From assembly GCF_002744715.1 (NCBI RefSeq), contig NZ_KZ319372.1:186001-250000 (forward strand): a DNA stretch of 64,000 bases, read 5' to 3'. Shown one piece after another: positions 1 to 8,742 of this stretch (positions are counted from its first letter, which is position 1; every line of letters begins with the position of its first letter). The translations under genes and the position numbers were made by a program. This DNA is from Marinobacter profundi. GTDB lineage: Bacteria; Pseudomonadota; Gammaproteobacteria; Pseudomonadales; Oleiphilaceae. The notes below the pieces were generated by a model. That model was given only the letters and a program-made list of their open reading frames with translations, was not told where the DNA came from and made no database searches.

Positions 1-101
1 TAACCCGCTATTACAACCCCGGTATCCACCACGGTGCCCTTGCCATGCCACAGTTCATGGTTGATGCGCTGGACGACCAGGTACTGCCCGGCGAAGCCTG
101 A
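1..101 (+). CDS. speE: Spermidine synthase, C-terminal end (partial)
   Basis: Only the last 32 codons are inside the window; the reading frame starts at base 3 and stops with TGA at 99-101. The visible peptide begins TRYYNPGIHHGALAMPQF, which matches the conserved C-terminal end of polyamine aminopropyltransferases (E. coli SpeE ends with a similar RYYNP-IH-AAF-LPQ stretch). The enzyme transfers aminopropyl from decarboxylated SAM to putrescine. The active site lies upstream of the window and cannot be checked, so the family call rests on this short tail alone. Confidence 0.72.
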   Translation, partial: TRYYNPGIHHGALAMPQFMVDALDDQVLPGEA

Positions 102-138
102 TTGGGGTTCGCATTCTTGCCGGACTTGGCTAGACTGA

Positions 139-179
139 GGGTGATCAACCTTTGATCGACTGTTGATCACCCCCGTCTG
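139..179 (+). terminator. Possible speE terminator hairpin
   Basis: GGGTGATCAAC (139-149) pairs perfectly with GTTGATCACCC (162-172) around a 12-nt loop, 38 bases after the speE stop. The following tract (CCGTCTGTTT) is only weakly U-rich, so it may be a processing or regulatory hairpin rather than an efficient terminator. Confidence 0.38.
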
Positions 180-260
180 TTTGCCGGGGTAAGGTCGAGC
201 CCGATTTTGGGGCGGGTGAAAAAAGCAAAAATAACGCGTGCTGTCGCGAAGGAGCAGGAT

Positions 261-452
261 ATGGATGTTCGTAAGGGTGAGCAGGGCAAGCACTGGTTCC
301 GCAGTGACCGTTTTACCATGATTAACGGCCAGTGGTTTTTCCAGACTCGCGAAGGCTCCTTTGAGGGACCGTTTGATACGCTGGATGAGGCCCGTATGGA
401 GCTGCTGCTGTTCCTGCGCCACGCGGACGACGTGCTCTATTCAGCGGGCTGA
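261..452 (+). CDS. Small DUF6316-like protein, function unknown
   Basis: A 63-residue soluble protein starting MDVRKGEQGKHWFRSDRF, with aromatic-rich NGQWFFQTREG and GPFDTLDEA motifs. I recognise it as one of the small DUF6316-type proteins common in Pseudomonas and Marinobacter; no function is known to me. I chose the ATG at 261 because AAGGAG lies at 249-254 with good spacing. An upstream in-frame TTG at 207 would add 18 residues but lacks an obvious ribosome binding site. There are no membrane segments or signal peptide. It stands alone, convergent with amtB, with a strong hairpin terminator 110 bases downstream. Confidence 0.7.
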   Translation: MDVRKGEQGKHWFRSDRFTMINGQWFFQTREGSFEGPFDTLDEARMELLLFLRHADDVLYSAG

Positions 453-563
453 ACGATTGCCGAGCCTGGTTATGGTCAGACTGGTCAGGGTCCATAGTGC
501 GGCGGCTCATAGTTCTGACGGTAATAATGCAGACGTATAGCAGCCAACGAATACCGGAATCAG

Positions 564-595
564 GAAAGGGCGCCCGCGGGCGCCCTTTCTTTTTG
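564..595. terminator. Strong hairpin terminator between convergent genes
   Basis: GAAAGGGCGCCC and GGGCGCCCTTTC form a 12-bp stem with a 2-base centre, followed on the + strand by six T residues. It lies between the small rightward gene and the leftward amtB. The + strand has the better U-tract; on the - strand the tract after the stem is weak, so amtB termination here is an inference. Confidence 0.8.
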
Positions 596-612
596 CTGAA
601 CTTGCCGATGAA

Positions 613-1881
613 TTACTTGGAGCTGACGAACTCCGGGTAGGCTTCCATGCCGCATTCGGACAGGTCCACCCCTTCGTACTCGTCTTCCTCGCTGACTCGC
701 AGCCCCATCACGGCCTTGATGATACCCCAGACAACCAGGCTGGCAATGAACACCCAGACAAAGATGGTAAGGGCGCCGATGATCTGGCCGCTGAAGCTGA
801 CGTCGCTGTTGGTTACCGGTACCAGCAACAGGCCGAGCAGACCGCAGACACCGTGCACCGAGATGGCACCAACCGGGTCATCAATGCGCAGCTTGTCCAT
901 GGTCACCACGCTCAGCACAACCAGCACGCCACCGAAGGCACCGAAGATTGCTGCAGTCAGCGCGCTCGGGGTTGATGGCTCTGCCGTGATGACCACCAGA
1001 CCGGCCAGGGCACCGTTGATCAGCATGGTCAGGTCGGCCTTGCCGAACATCAGGCGGGCGGTAATCAGCGCGGCAATGGCACCGCCGGCAGCCGCGGCGT
1101 TAGTGTTCAGGAAGACCATCGCGACGGAGTGGGCGTTGGCGATATCACCAAGCTTGAGCACGGAGCCGCCGTTGAAGCCGAACCAGCCCATCCACAGGAT
1201 GAACATACCGATGGCGGCCAGGGGCATGTTGGCTCCGGGGAAGGCGCGAATCTCGCCGTTCGGGCCGTACTTGCCCTTACGGGCACCCAGCAGCAGGACA
1301 CCGGCCAGGGCTGCGGCCGCACCGGCCATGTGGACGATCCCGGAGCCGGCGAAGTCACTGAAGCCAAGGTCGCCCAGGTTGTACATGCCGAACACGTCCT
1401 TGCCGCCCCAGGTCCAGGCGCCTTCCAGCGGGTAGATGAAGCCGGTCATGAACACCGCAAACACCAGGAATGCCCATAGTTTCATGCGCTCGGCAACCGC
1501 ACCGGAGACGATGGACATGGCTGTGGCGACAAACACTACCTGGAAGAAGAAATCCGCCGCGCCGGAGTAGATGGAACCGCCGGTGAAGCCGTCTTCGCGA
1601 CCGGCAAACTCGCCGAGCACCGCGTCAACGTCCACGTCACCCATGCCGGACAGAACGATACTGCCACCGTACATGATCGCGTAGCCGCAGATCAGGTACA
1701 TGGTGCAGGCTACTGCGAACAGAGCCACGTTCTTGGTCAGGATCTCGGTGGTGTTCTTGGCGCGCACCAGGCCGGATTCCAGCATGGCGAAGCCGGCGGC
1801 CATCCACATGACTAATGCGCCGCATACAAGAAAATAGAAGGTATCTATAGCGTATTGCAGGTGAAAGAGATTGCTTTCCAT
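613..1881 (-). CDS. amtB: Ammonium transporter
   Basis: A 422-residue Amt/MEP/Rh-family inner-membrane channel that passes ammonium/ammonia into the cell. It is built of about 11 hydrophobic segments. The twin pore histidines are visible as H184 (in SGIVHMAG) and H343 (in ISVHGVCG), and the recruitment-site aspartate as D176 in GFSDFAGSG. Length is normal for the family. It begins MESNLFHL without a cleavable signal, unlike E. coli AmtB. It lies 72 bases downstream of glnK in the same direction, the near-universal glnK-amtB arrangement in which GlnK plugs the channel when nitrogen is plentiful. Expression probably comes from the sigma-54 promoter upstream of glnK. Confidence 0.96.
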   Translation of the reverse strand: MESNLFHLQYAIDTFYFLVCGALVMWMAAGFAMLESGLVRAKNTTEILTKNVALFAVACTMYLICGYAIMYGGSIVLSGMGDVDVDAVLGEFAGREDGFTGGSIYSGAADFFFQVVFVATAMSIVSGAVAERMKLWAFLVFAVFMTGFIYPLEGAWTWGGKDVFGMYNLGDLGFSDFAGSGIVHMAGAAAALAGVLLLGARKGKYGPNGEIRAFPGANMPLAAIGMFILWMGWFGFNGGSVLKLGDIANAHSVAMVFLNTNAAAAGGAIAALITARLMFGKADLTMLINGALAGLVVITAEPSTPSALTAAIFGAFGGVLVVLSVVTMDKLRIDDPVGAISVHGVCGLLGLLLVPVTNSDVSFSGQIIGALTIFVWVFIASLVVWGIIKAVMGLRVSEEDEYEGVDLSECGMEAYPEFVSSK

Positions 1882-1953
1882 ATGAAGCCCTCCGCACGAG
1901 GCTTTTCAGGTTATAAGTTTTTTTGCGTTGGCTGGTCAGTCAGTGGGGCAGCC

Positions 1954-2316
<363 letters not shown>

Positions 2317-2402
2317 TCAACGTCTTTGGCGTGCAAGCCGTTGGTTGAGGTCGGGATGCTGCCACCTCGCACACGAATTGTGCGGATTGCGTACGAGGCT
2401 TA

Positions 2403-2420
2403 AAGCATCGGGTGTGCCAA
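2403..2420 (-). promoter_or_regulatory. Sigma-54 promoter of glnK-amtB
   Basis: Read on the - strand the element is TTGGCACACCCGATGCTT: the -24 GG and -12 GC are separated by exactly 10 bases. The predicted start is near 2393, giving a leader of about 100 nt before glnK. A sigma-70-like TATAAT (- strand, 2489-2494) further upstream could add a second promoter. Confidence 0.75.
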
Positions 2421-2460
2421 CGCAAAAAATTAATTATAAAACAACAGGTTAATAGTCCGG

Positions 2461-2477
2461 TGCGCCAAATTGGGCTC
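2461..2477. promoter_or_regulatory. Candidate NtrC binding site
   Basis: TGCGCCAAATTGGGCTC resembles the NtrC operator (TGCACCA-N3-TGGTGCA) with the central CCA-N3-TGG intact and an imperfect right arm. It is centred about 76 bases upstream of the predicted glnK start. A second, perfect inverted repeat, TTGTGGTT-G-AACCACAA, lies at 2507-2523 and may be another operator. Confidence 0.42.
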
Positions 2478-2678
2478 CCGGGGCGCTTCATTATAGCGCA
2501 GCCCTTTTGTGGTTGAACCACAATGGTGCAGGGGTTCCGGTGGGCAAGCCGGGAGCTTGTCGACACCGGGAGGCCCCGGCGCACAGTATGGCAGCTGCGG
2601 CGATGTGTTACACTCGCCAAAATTGCCCAGCCGCCGGCCGACACAGCTGCCGGCGCCAGCCGACGATCGAGGTGTATA

Positions 2679-2933
2679 GTGAAAGGTCCCCAGGATTTTC
2701 TTGCCCAGCTTCAGGGTCAGTTTGGTCAGTTCGTTCCCGATATGGCAAAAGCCGCCCGGGAGGATTTTGAAACCCAGGCCCGGGCCACCGTCATGGCGGT
2801 ACTGGCGCGACTGGAGCTGGTTACCCGCGAGGAGTTCGATGCCCAGCAGGCCGTCTTGATGCGGACTCGCGAGAAAGTTGAAGCCCTCGAGGCCCGAGTT
2901 GCCGAGCTGGAAGCGCGGCTGCAGCAAGACTGA
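2679..2933 (+). CDS. ubiK: Ubiquinone biosynthesis accessory factor UbiK (YqiC/BMFP family)
   Basis: An 84-residue protein with the family pattern: an N-terminal amphipathic FLAQLQGQFGQFVPDMA segment, a middle KAAREDFETQARATVMAVLARLELVTREEFD, and a C-terminal trimerising coiled coil (REKVEALEARVAELEARL). UbiK binds UbiJ and supports aerobic ubiquinone synthesis in a soluble complex; BMFP relatives are membrane-fusogenic. I chose the GTG at 2679 because GAGGT lies 5-6 bases upstream and the peptide starts at the conserved region; an in-frame ATG at 2523 would add 52 residues unlike the family. It sits directly before comM, as in Pseudomonas. Confidence 0.86.
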   Translation: MKGPQDFLAQLQGQFGQFVPDMAKAAREDFETQARATVMAVLARLELVTREEFDAQQAVLMRTREKVEALEARVAELEARLQQD

Positions 2934-3008
2934 AGCCCGCCGGCGGCGAGGGTCTGCCGCCGGGCCCCCGGATCTTATCCGTGCCCCATTCAACCAGGGA
3001 AGGTTGTC

Positions 3009-4532
3009 ATGTTTGCCACTGTTCACACCCGCGCCAGTCTGGGCGTCGCGGCACCTGCCGTTACTGTTGAAATTCATCTCTCCAACGGGCTGCCTGCGCT
3101 GTCCATCGTCGGATTGCCGGAAACCGGCGTCCGCGAGAGCAAGGAGCGCGTCCGCAGTGCCCTGCTGACCGCCGGCTTCGAGTTTCCCGCCAAGCGCATC
3201 ACCATCAATCTGGCTCCCGCCGACCTGCCCAAGGAGGGGGGCCGCTTTGACCTGCCGATTGCCCTTGGCATTCTTGCAGCATCAGGCCAGCTCCCTGCGG
3301 ACAGCCTGCAGAGCTGTGAATGCGTCGGAGAGTTGTCGCTCGACGGCGCCCTGCGCCCTCTGAAAGGCATCCTGCCGGCGGTGGTGGCTGCCCGCAAAGC
3401 CGGGCGACGAATGCTGATTCCCCATGACAACCGGGACGAAGCCGCCCTTGCCGGAGGGGACGATGTGTTGTCGGCCCGTCACCTGCTGGAGATATGCGAG
3501 CACCTGACCGGGACTTCGCCACTGGCCCCGGTAACGCCGGCGCCACTGGAATGCGCGACCCGGTATATGCCGGACCTGGCTGATGTACGTGGTCAGGCCG
3601 TGCCCCGGCGCGCTCTGGAAGTGGCCGCGGCAGGTGGCCATAACTTGCTGTTATTCGGCCCCCCGGGTACCGGCAAAAGTATGCTGGCCAGTCGCTTGCC
3701 GGGCATATTGCCGCCGCTGGAGGATGAGGCTGCGCTGGAGGTGGCCAGTGTTCACTCGGTGGTCGGGCTGGCGGCCCGTGAGGGGGGCTGGCGTCAGCCA
3801 CCCTATCGGGCCCCGCACCACACCGCGTCGGCGGTAGCGCTGGTGGGCGGTGGCAGCAATCCGCGCCCCGGAGAAATTTCCCTCGCCCATCATGGTGTCC
3901 TGTTTCTCGATGAATTACCGGAGTTTGACCGCCGGGTGCTCGAGGTGCTGCGGGAGCCGATGGAGTCCGGCGAAATTGTGATCAGCCGGGCGGCACGGCA
4001 GGTAACCTATCCCGCCCGTTTCCAGGTAATTGCGGCAATGAATCCGTGCCCCTGCGGCTATCGTGGCCACCCGGCAATCGAGTGCCAGTGCACGCCGCAG
4101 CAGGTGATGCGTTACCAGGCCCGCTTGTCCGGCCCGCTGCTGGACCGCTTTGACCTGCACGTGGAGGTACCGGTGCAGGCAGCGGGCGTGCTGATGAAGC
4201 CGGCGGAGGGCGAGGTGAGCAGCCAGCGGGTCCGCGAGCGGGTCCTTGCGGCGCGTCAGCGTCAGCAGGCCCGGGGCTGCGTAAATGCCCGGCTGGCGGG
4301 CCCGGTGCTGCAGGAGGCATGCCGGCTGGATGCGGCAGGTGAAGCCCTGCTGGTCAGGGCGATGGAGCGGCTGGGGCTGTCGGCCCGGGCGTTGCACCGT
4401 ATCCTGCGGGTGGCGCGAACGCTCGCCGATCTTGAAGGCAGCGCCGAGCTGCAGCTGACTCACCTGACCGAGGCCCTGGGCTACCGCAAGCTGGATCGCC
4501 AGCCGGCACAGAACCCGATGGTTTCGGCCTGA
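3009..4532 (+). CDS. comM: ComM/YifB-family Mg-chelatase-like AAA+ helicase
   Basis: A 507-residue hexameric AAA+ ATPase. ComM promotes branch migration during integration of DNA in natural transformation. It shows an N-terminal ChlI-like domain (FATVHTRASLGV ... LPALSIVGLPETGVRESKERV), Walker A GPPGTGKS near residue 217, a Walker B VLFLDELPEF, and the Mg-chelatase signature with a cysteine cluster (NPCPCGYRGH ... IECQC) after the AAA core. Length matches the family. It starts at ATG 3009 with GGAAGG just upstream and follows ubiK by 75 bases. Whether this organism is naturally competent cannot be read here, but pilT and pilU occur later in the window. Confidence 0.94.
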   Translation: MFATVHTRASLGVAAPAVTVEIHLSNGLPALSIVGLPETGVRESKERVRSALLTAGFEFPAKRITINLAPADLPKEGGRFDLPIALGILAASGQLPADSLQSCECVGELSLDGALRPLKGILPAVVAARKAGRRMLIPHDNRDEAALAGGDDVLSARHLLEICEHLTGTSPLAPVTPAPLECATRYMPDLADVRGQAVPRRALEVAAAGGHNLLLFGPPGTGKSMLASRLPGILPPLEDEAALEVASVHSVVGLAAREGGWRQPPYRAPHHTASAVALVGGGSNPRPGEISLAHHGVLFLDELPEFDRRVLEVLREPMESGEIVISRAARQVTYPARFQVIAAMNPCPCGYRGHPAIECQCTPQQVMRYQARLSGPLLDRFDLHVEVPVQAAGVLMKPAEGEVSSQRVRERVLAARQRQQARGCVNARLAGPVLQEACRLDAAGEALLVRAMERLGLSARALHRILRVARTLADLEGSAELQLTHLTEALGYRKLDRQPAQNPMVSA

Positions 4533-4653
4533 CCGCCGGGCAGGCAGCGGGGGATGGAAGACGTCATCCGGCGGCGGTCTCTGGTAAACTGTGGGCCAAT
4601 CTTGTTGATCCGCATCCGCAGTATGCGGACGGCCAAATTCAGAAGGAAGCCAG

Positions 4654-5370
4654 ATGACTGACCAGACCAATTCCGCCGGCGATTCCCCGGTGACCACCCG
4701 TCGCGGCATTCGTAGCTTTGTCCTGCGTCAGGGCCGCATGACCGAGGGGCAGAAGAAAGCCTACGAGCGCAGCTGGCCGAAATTCGGCCTGACCCGTGAG
4801 CAGGGCATGATCGATCCCCGCGAGGTATTCGGGCGCGATGCGCTGCTCAACCTGGAAATCGGCTTCGGCATGGGGAAGTCCCTTGCAGACATGGCCGAGG
4901 CCGCGCCGGAACAGGATTTTATCGGTGTTGAAGTGCATCTGCCGGGGGTGGGTGCCCTGCTCAAGGAGATCGAGGACCGCGGTCTGGAAAACGTTCGTGT
5001 CTATGCCATTGATGCCAACGACGTGATAGATCTGTGCCTGCCGGATGCCGCTGTTGACCGGGTGATGGTGTTCTTCCCGGATCCCTGGCATAAAAAGAAG
5101 CACAACAAGCGTCGCCTGGTGCAGCCGGAGTTTGTCCAGCGCATCCGTCACAAGTTGCGGGTGGGGGGTATCCTGCACCTGGCAACCGACTGGGAGAACT
5201 ACGCCGAGCACATGATGGAAGTGATGACGGCCTCCGAAGGCTTCGCCAACACCCAGGCGGACGGTCAGTATTCACCCCGCCCGGAGCACCGGCCGATTAC
5301 CAAATTCGAGAAACGGGGAGAGCGTCTCGGGCACGGCGTCTGGGATCTGCTGTTCCGCCGTACCAATTGA
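4654..5370 (+). CDS. trmB: tRNA (guanine-N7-)-methyltransferase
   Basis: A 238-residue SAM-dependent enzyme that makes m7G46 in the variable loop of tRNAs. The characteristic N-terminal [17 protein letters not shown], the SAM-binding [11 protein letters not shown], the [16 protein letters not shown] motif and the C-terminal [19 protein letters not shown] are all present. The start has GAAGGAAG upstream. It lies alone between comM and a convergent membrane-protein gene. Confidence 0.96.
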   Translation: MTDQTNSAGDSPVTTRRGIRSFVLRQGRMTEGQKKAYERSWPKFGLTREQGMIDPREVFGRDALLNLEIGFGMGKSLADMAEAAPEQDFIGVEVHLPGVGALLKEIEDRGLENVRVYAIDANDVIDLCLPDAAVDRVMVFFPDPWHKKKHNKRRLVQPEFVQRIRHKLRVGGILHLATDWENYAEHMMEVMTASEGFANTQADGQYSPRPEHRPITKFEKRGERLGHGVWDLLFRRTN

Positions 5371-5381
5371 CCTGCACCCTG

Positions 5382-5909
5382 TCAGGAACTCAGTGGGTGG
5401 CGCCGGGCAGCACGAATGACCACCAGCCCGGCGGCGCCCAGCAACAGGGTCGCAAACTTGACCAGCGCGCAGACCGCCGCTGCGCCGCCGATGGCGTCGG
5501 TCGGCGTTTCCAGATTATTCATCAGCAACACATTTTCCGCCACGTCACTCACTCCGGCGGTCACAAACAGCAACCGTACCCAGCGCGCCACCTTGCGCTC
5601 CCGAATGCCGGGGCGATCCGCGGTCAGGTACGTGGTCAGCAACAGCAGGGTGAGCAGGTAAACCGGGATGAAGATGAAATCCACCAGCAGGGCGGCCCAG
5701 GCCCGGTTAACGCCAGTATCGCCCCAACTGGCCAGAATGGCGGCGGCCTGTTGCGCGGAGCCGGCCAGCTGGAAGCTGATCATGCCCTGCGGGGCGGCGC
5801 CGGTCTGCAGTGGCTGATTGAGTATGACCAGTACCACAAAGAGCAGCGGCATCAGTACCATGCCCCATTTCAGGCCCCGCGGCAGGGGGGGTAAGGTCGA
5901 GCTGTGCAT
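5382..5909 (-). CDS. Four-segment membrane protein, function unknown
   Basis: A 175-residue protein with hydrophobic stretches at about residues 15-31 (GMVLMPLLFVVLVIL), 70-90 (AALLVDFIFIPVYLLTLLLL), 107-120 and 140-162, and a basic C-terminus, consistent with four inner-membrane helices. I do not recognise a named family; similar proteins turn up as hypothetical genes in gammaproteobacteria. The start codon overlaps the hemW stop (TGATG), so translation is probably coupled to hemW. It ends 11 bases from the convergent trmB. Confidence 0.72.
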   Translation of the reverse strand: MHSSTLPPLPRGLKWGMVLMPLLFVVLVILNQPLQTGAAPQGMISFQLAGSAQQAAAILASWGDTGVNRAWAALLVDFIFIPVYLLTLLLLTTYLTADRPGIRERKVARWVRLLFVTAGVSDVAENVLLMNNLETPTDAIGGAAAVCALVKFATLLLGAAGLVVIRAARRHPLSS

Positions 5910-7039
5910 CAGAGGAATCGCTCCAGCAAACTGTTGAGGTAACGCTGCCCGTGTTCCGTGGCCTGCAGGCGTCCGGGGTGGAGCAGGTTTTCCTGGCGTA
6001 ACTGACCGAGTATTGCAGTTAGCCGGCTCAGAGGTAAACCTGTACGTTCCGTAAACAGGTGTTCATCAACGCCGTTCGTCAGACGCAGGGCGTTCATCAT
6101 GAATTCCAGCGGCAGTTCGGCGTCCTCGATGGTCTGGCTACCGGCGGTGCGTGAGCCAATCCGGTTCAGGTAGGCATCGGGCTGGCGGGTTTTCCAGTAA
6201 CGGCGAATCTCCCCGCTGGCAAAGGTTATCTTGCCGTGTGCCCCCGCACCAAGCGCCAGGTAGTCGCCAAAGCTCCAGTAATTCAGGTTGTGGCGGGATG
6301 CCCGCCCGGGCTGGCTCCAGGCCGATACTTCGTAGTCCTGGTAGCCGTGACCGCGCAAAAGGGTGGCACCGGCCTCGAAAATGTCCCACAGTCGGTCGTC
6401 GTCCGGCAATTGCGGTGGCCGGCTGTAAAATTCGGTATTGGGCTCTACCGTGAGCTGGTACCAGGACAGGTGGGGTGGCTGCCACGACAGCGCGGCTTCC
6501 AGGTCGGCGACCGCCTCGGCCGGCGTCTGTCCGGGCAGGCCGTGCATCAGGTCCAGGTTGAAATTGTCGAAACCGGCCCTGAGCGCGGCTTCAATTGCGC
6601 GGTGGGCGCTGCTGCTGTCATGAATGCGGCCCAGAATAGCCAGCTGGCGCGGGTTGAAGCTCTGGATGCCGAGGGAGAGCCGGTTAATGCCGGCTTCGAG
6701 ATAGTCTTCGAAGCGGCCATGCTCGACGGTACCCGGATTGGCTTCGAGGGTGATCTCAGCGTCCGCGGCAAAGCGCAGGTAGCTGCCCATCGCCCGGAAC
6801 AGTTGCTGGTAGAAGTGCCCCGGTAACAGCGATGGTGTGCCGCCACCGATAAACACGGTGGCGATGTCACGACCCTGGATCAGCGCAAGATCCTCCCGCA
6901 GGTCGTCCAGCAACGCGGCGAGATAGGCTTCTTGCGGCAAGGTCCCACTGGCAGCGTGGGAATTGAAATCGCAGTACGGGCACTTGCGCACGCACCAGGG
7001 TACGTGGATGTAGAGACTGAGGGGAGGGAGTGAGGACAT
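5909..7039 (-). CDS. hemW: Heme chaperone HemW, radical SAM family
   Basis: A 376-residue HemN-like protein. HemW binds heme and delivers it to respiratory proteins; it is not a coproporphyrinogen oxidase. The radical-SAM cluster motif CVRKCPYC (CxxxCxxC) lies near residue 16, followed by FIGGGTPSLL. I start it at ATG 7039 (MSSLPPLSLYIHVPWC), which is where the family begins. A longer in-frame opening at 7111 would overlap rdgB by more than 50 bases. A run of eight G residues directly precedes the start and probably serves as the ribosome binding site. It follows rdgB and is coupled to the next gene by a TGATG overlap. Confidence 0.93.
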   Translation of the reverse strand: MSSLPPLSLYIHVPWCVRKCPYCDFNSHAASGTLPQEAYLAALLDDLREDLALIQGRDIATVFIGGGTPSLLPGHFYQQLFRAMGSYLRFAADAEITLEANPGTVEHGRFEDYLEAGINRLSLGIQSFNPRQLAILGRIHDSSSAHRAIEAALRAGFDNFNLDLMHGLPGQTPAEAVADLEAALSWQPPHLSWYQLTVEPNTEFYSRPPQLPDDDRLWDIFEAGATLLRGHGYQDYEVSAWSQPGRASRHNLNYWSFGDYLALGAGAHGKITFASGEIRRYWKTRQPDAYLNRIGSRTAGSQTIEDAELPLEFMMNALRLTNGVDEHLFTERTGLPLSRLTAILGQLRQENLLHPGRLQATEHGQRYLNSLLERFL

Positions 7040-7055
7040 CCCCCCCCGGGGATCG

Positions 7056-7676
7056 CTAGCAGTCACTGCTGAGCTGGCCGCCAAGCCGGGCAACCAGGGC
7101 CTGCAGGGCACGGCCGCGGTGACTGATCCGGCCTTTCTGCTCGCGGCTCAGTTCGGCTGCGCTGACCGCCAGTTCAGGCACCAGGAATATCGGGTCGTAG
7201 CCGAAACCGCCGTCCCCGCGAGGGGCCCGCAGCACACTGCCGGGCCAGACGCCGTGGCAAACGATGGGGGTGGGGTCATCCGCATGGCGCAGGTACACCA
7301 GCACACAGTGGAACTGGGCGGCGCGCTGCTCATCCGGCACCCCGGCCATGGCCGCCAGCAGGGCTTCGAGGTTTTCCCGGTCGGTGGCATTGTCGCCGGC
7401 GTAGCGCGCCGAGCGCACCCCGGGTTGGCCGCCCAGGGCATCCACCGCCAGTCCGGAGTCGTCCGCCAGTGCCGGCAAGCCGGTCACCTGTGCGGCATGG
7501 CGGGCCTTGATCAGGGCATTCTCGATGAAGGTAACCGCCGGCTCCTCCACTTCGTCCACGCCCAGTTCGCCCTGGGCCACCGGCTCGAACCCCAGTGGTG
7601 TCAGTAATCCGGTCAGTTCGGCAATCTTGCCGCGGTTATTGCTGGCAATGACGAGCTTCTGCACGGTAAGGCTCAC
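7056..7676 (-). CDS. rdgB: XTP/dITP pyrophosphatase
   Basis: A 206-residue house-cleaning NTPase of the Ham1/RdgB family that hydrolyses ITP, dITP and XTP to keep deaminated purines out of nucleic acids. The substrate-binding motif [10 protein letters not shown] and the catalytic [18 protein letters not shown] are intact, as are [11 protein letters not shown] and SHRGRAL. The GTG at 7676 overlaps the DUF4426 stop (GTGA, 4 bases). A second in-frame GTG at 7664 gives [10 protein letters not shown], closer to the E. coli start, with GAGGAG 11 bases upstream; either is possible. It is the middle gene of a tight leftward operon. Confidence 0.94.
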   Translation of the reverse strand: MSLTVQKLVIASNNRGKIAELTGLLTPLGFEPVAQGELGVDEVEEPAVTFIENALIKARHAAQVTGLPALADDSGLAVDALGGQPGVRSARYAGDNATDRENLEALLAAMAGVPDEQRAAQFHCVLVYLRHADDPTPIVCHGVWPGSVLRAPRGDGGFGYDPIFLVPELAVSAAELSREQKGRISHRGRALQALVARLGGQLSSDC

Positions 7677-8137
7677 TCCTCGTTGAACAGCGTCTGGGCA
7701 AAGCGGATCGGCAACTCCCGGCTTGCCCCGGTGGGGCGCGCGGTGACCTGGAAGGTCAGCAGTTCGCCGGAGCTGTACTGGAATTCGGAGATGAAATACA
7801 CCGCGTCACCTTCCTGGATGCGGCGGAACGCGAGGAACTTCGCCTGCTGGATATCGTTCAGTACCTTGCCTTCAACCTGGCCGCTGACCGTCGCCAGTCC
7901 GCCATCTGCGGTCTTGCGCATAATCGCGATGTTGACGATACCAATGGCCCGGCTGCGCTGCAGGTTGTTCTGCTTCGCCACTTCCGGGGTCAGGTAGGTG
8001 CTGGGAAAGGTGCTGTAGTGGACTTGGTACTCGCCGAAATCCACGGACGAGGCGTGGGCGCGACCACCGGCGAGGGCCAGTGCAAGCAGGCTGGCAAGCA
8101 GTGTCAGGGTTGTCAGGTGTCGGGTCAGCGTTGTCAT
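7673..8137 (-). CDS. DUF4426 periplasmic protein
   Basis: A 154-residue secreted protein. An N-terminal signal peptide is clear (hydrophobic [15 protein letters not shown], cleavage probably after AHA near residue 29). The mature part begins [20 protein letters not shown], typical of the DUF4426 family found between metW and rdgB in Pseudomonas (the PA0388 position). The function is unknown. It lies 2 bases after metW and overlaps rdgB by 4 bases, so it belongs to the metX-metW-DUF4426-rdgB-hemW transcription unit. Confidence 0.86.
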   Translation of the reverse strand: MTTLTRHLTTLTLLASLLALALAGGRAHASSVDFGEYQVHYSTFPSTYLTPEVAKQNNLQRSRAIGIVNIAIMRKTADGGLATVSGQVEGKVLNDIQQAKFLAFRRIQEGDAVYFISEFQYSSGELLTFQVTARPTGASRELPIRFAQTLFNEE

Positions 8138-8139
8138 GT

Positions 8140-8742
8140 TCAGTTCTCCTGCCGGCTGATACGGTAAATGGCGATCTGTCCCAGCATATTCGGCCAGAGG
8201 CGATGAAACCAGCGATCCCGGTGCTGGCCGTCAACCACCGCGCGGTTCATGATGCGGAAGTTTTTCTGGTAGCACAGCGCCTCGAAGTCCCGGAAAGTGC
8301 ACAGGCGTATGTTGGGAGTGTCATACCACTTATACGGCAGGGTCTCCGATTCGGGCATCCGGCCATGGCTCATCAGGTACCAGCGCAGGCGCCAGTAAGC
8401 AAAATTGGGGAAGGTGACAATGCCCTCCCGGCCCAGGCGCAGCATTTCATCCAGCATCAGGTCGGGCCGGCGCACGGCCTGCAGGGCCTGGGTCATCAGC
8501 ACCACGTCAAACGTCTGGTTTTCGAAATTGCCCAGCCCCTGGGTGTCGAGGTTCTGCTCGATCACCGAGACGCCTTTGCTCATACAGGTGGTGATGTGGT
8601 CCGGGTTGATCTCCAGACCATAGCCGCTGGCCTGTTTTTCCCGCTGCAGCCTGTCAAGCAGGGTGCCGTCGCCACAGCCCAGGTCCAGCACCCGGCTGCC
8701 GGGGCGGATCCATTGTTCGATAATTTCGAGGTCTGGTCTCAT
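8140..8742 (-). CDS. metW: Methionine biosynthesis protein MetW
   Basis: A 200-residue SAM-methyltransferase-like protein with motif [13 protein letters not shown] at about residues 18-29 and the MetW-typical [20 protein letters not shown]. MetW is needed with MetX for efficient O-acyl-homoserine formation in many proteobacteria; its exact chemistry is not settled. Its start overlaps the metX stop (ATGA), indicating translational coupling and probably complex formation. Confidence 0.93.
   Translation of the reverse strand: MRPDLEIIEQWIRPGSRVLDLGCGDGTLLDRLQREKQASGYGLEINPDHITTCMSKGVSVIEQNLDTQGLGNFENQTFDVVLMTQALQAVRRPDLMLDEMLRLGREGIVTFPNFAYWRLRWYLMSHGRMPESETLPYKWYDTPNIRLCTFRDFEALCYQKNFRIMNRAVVDGQHRDRWFHRLWPNMLGQIAIYRISRQEN

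Noticed and set aside
207-260. Extended N-terminus of the DUF6316-like gene from TTG
   Set aside because: No ribosome binding site at the TTG, whereas AAGGAG precedes the internal ATG at 261.
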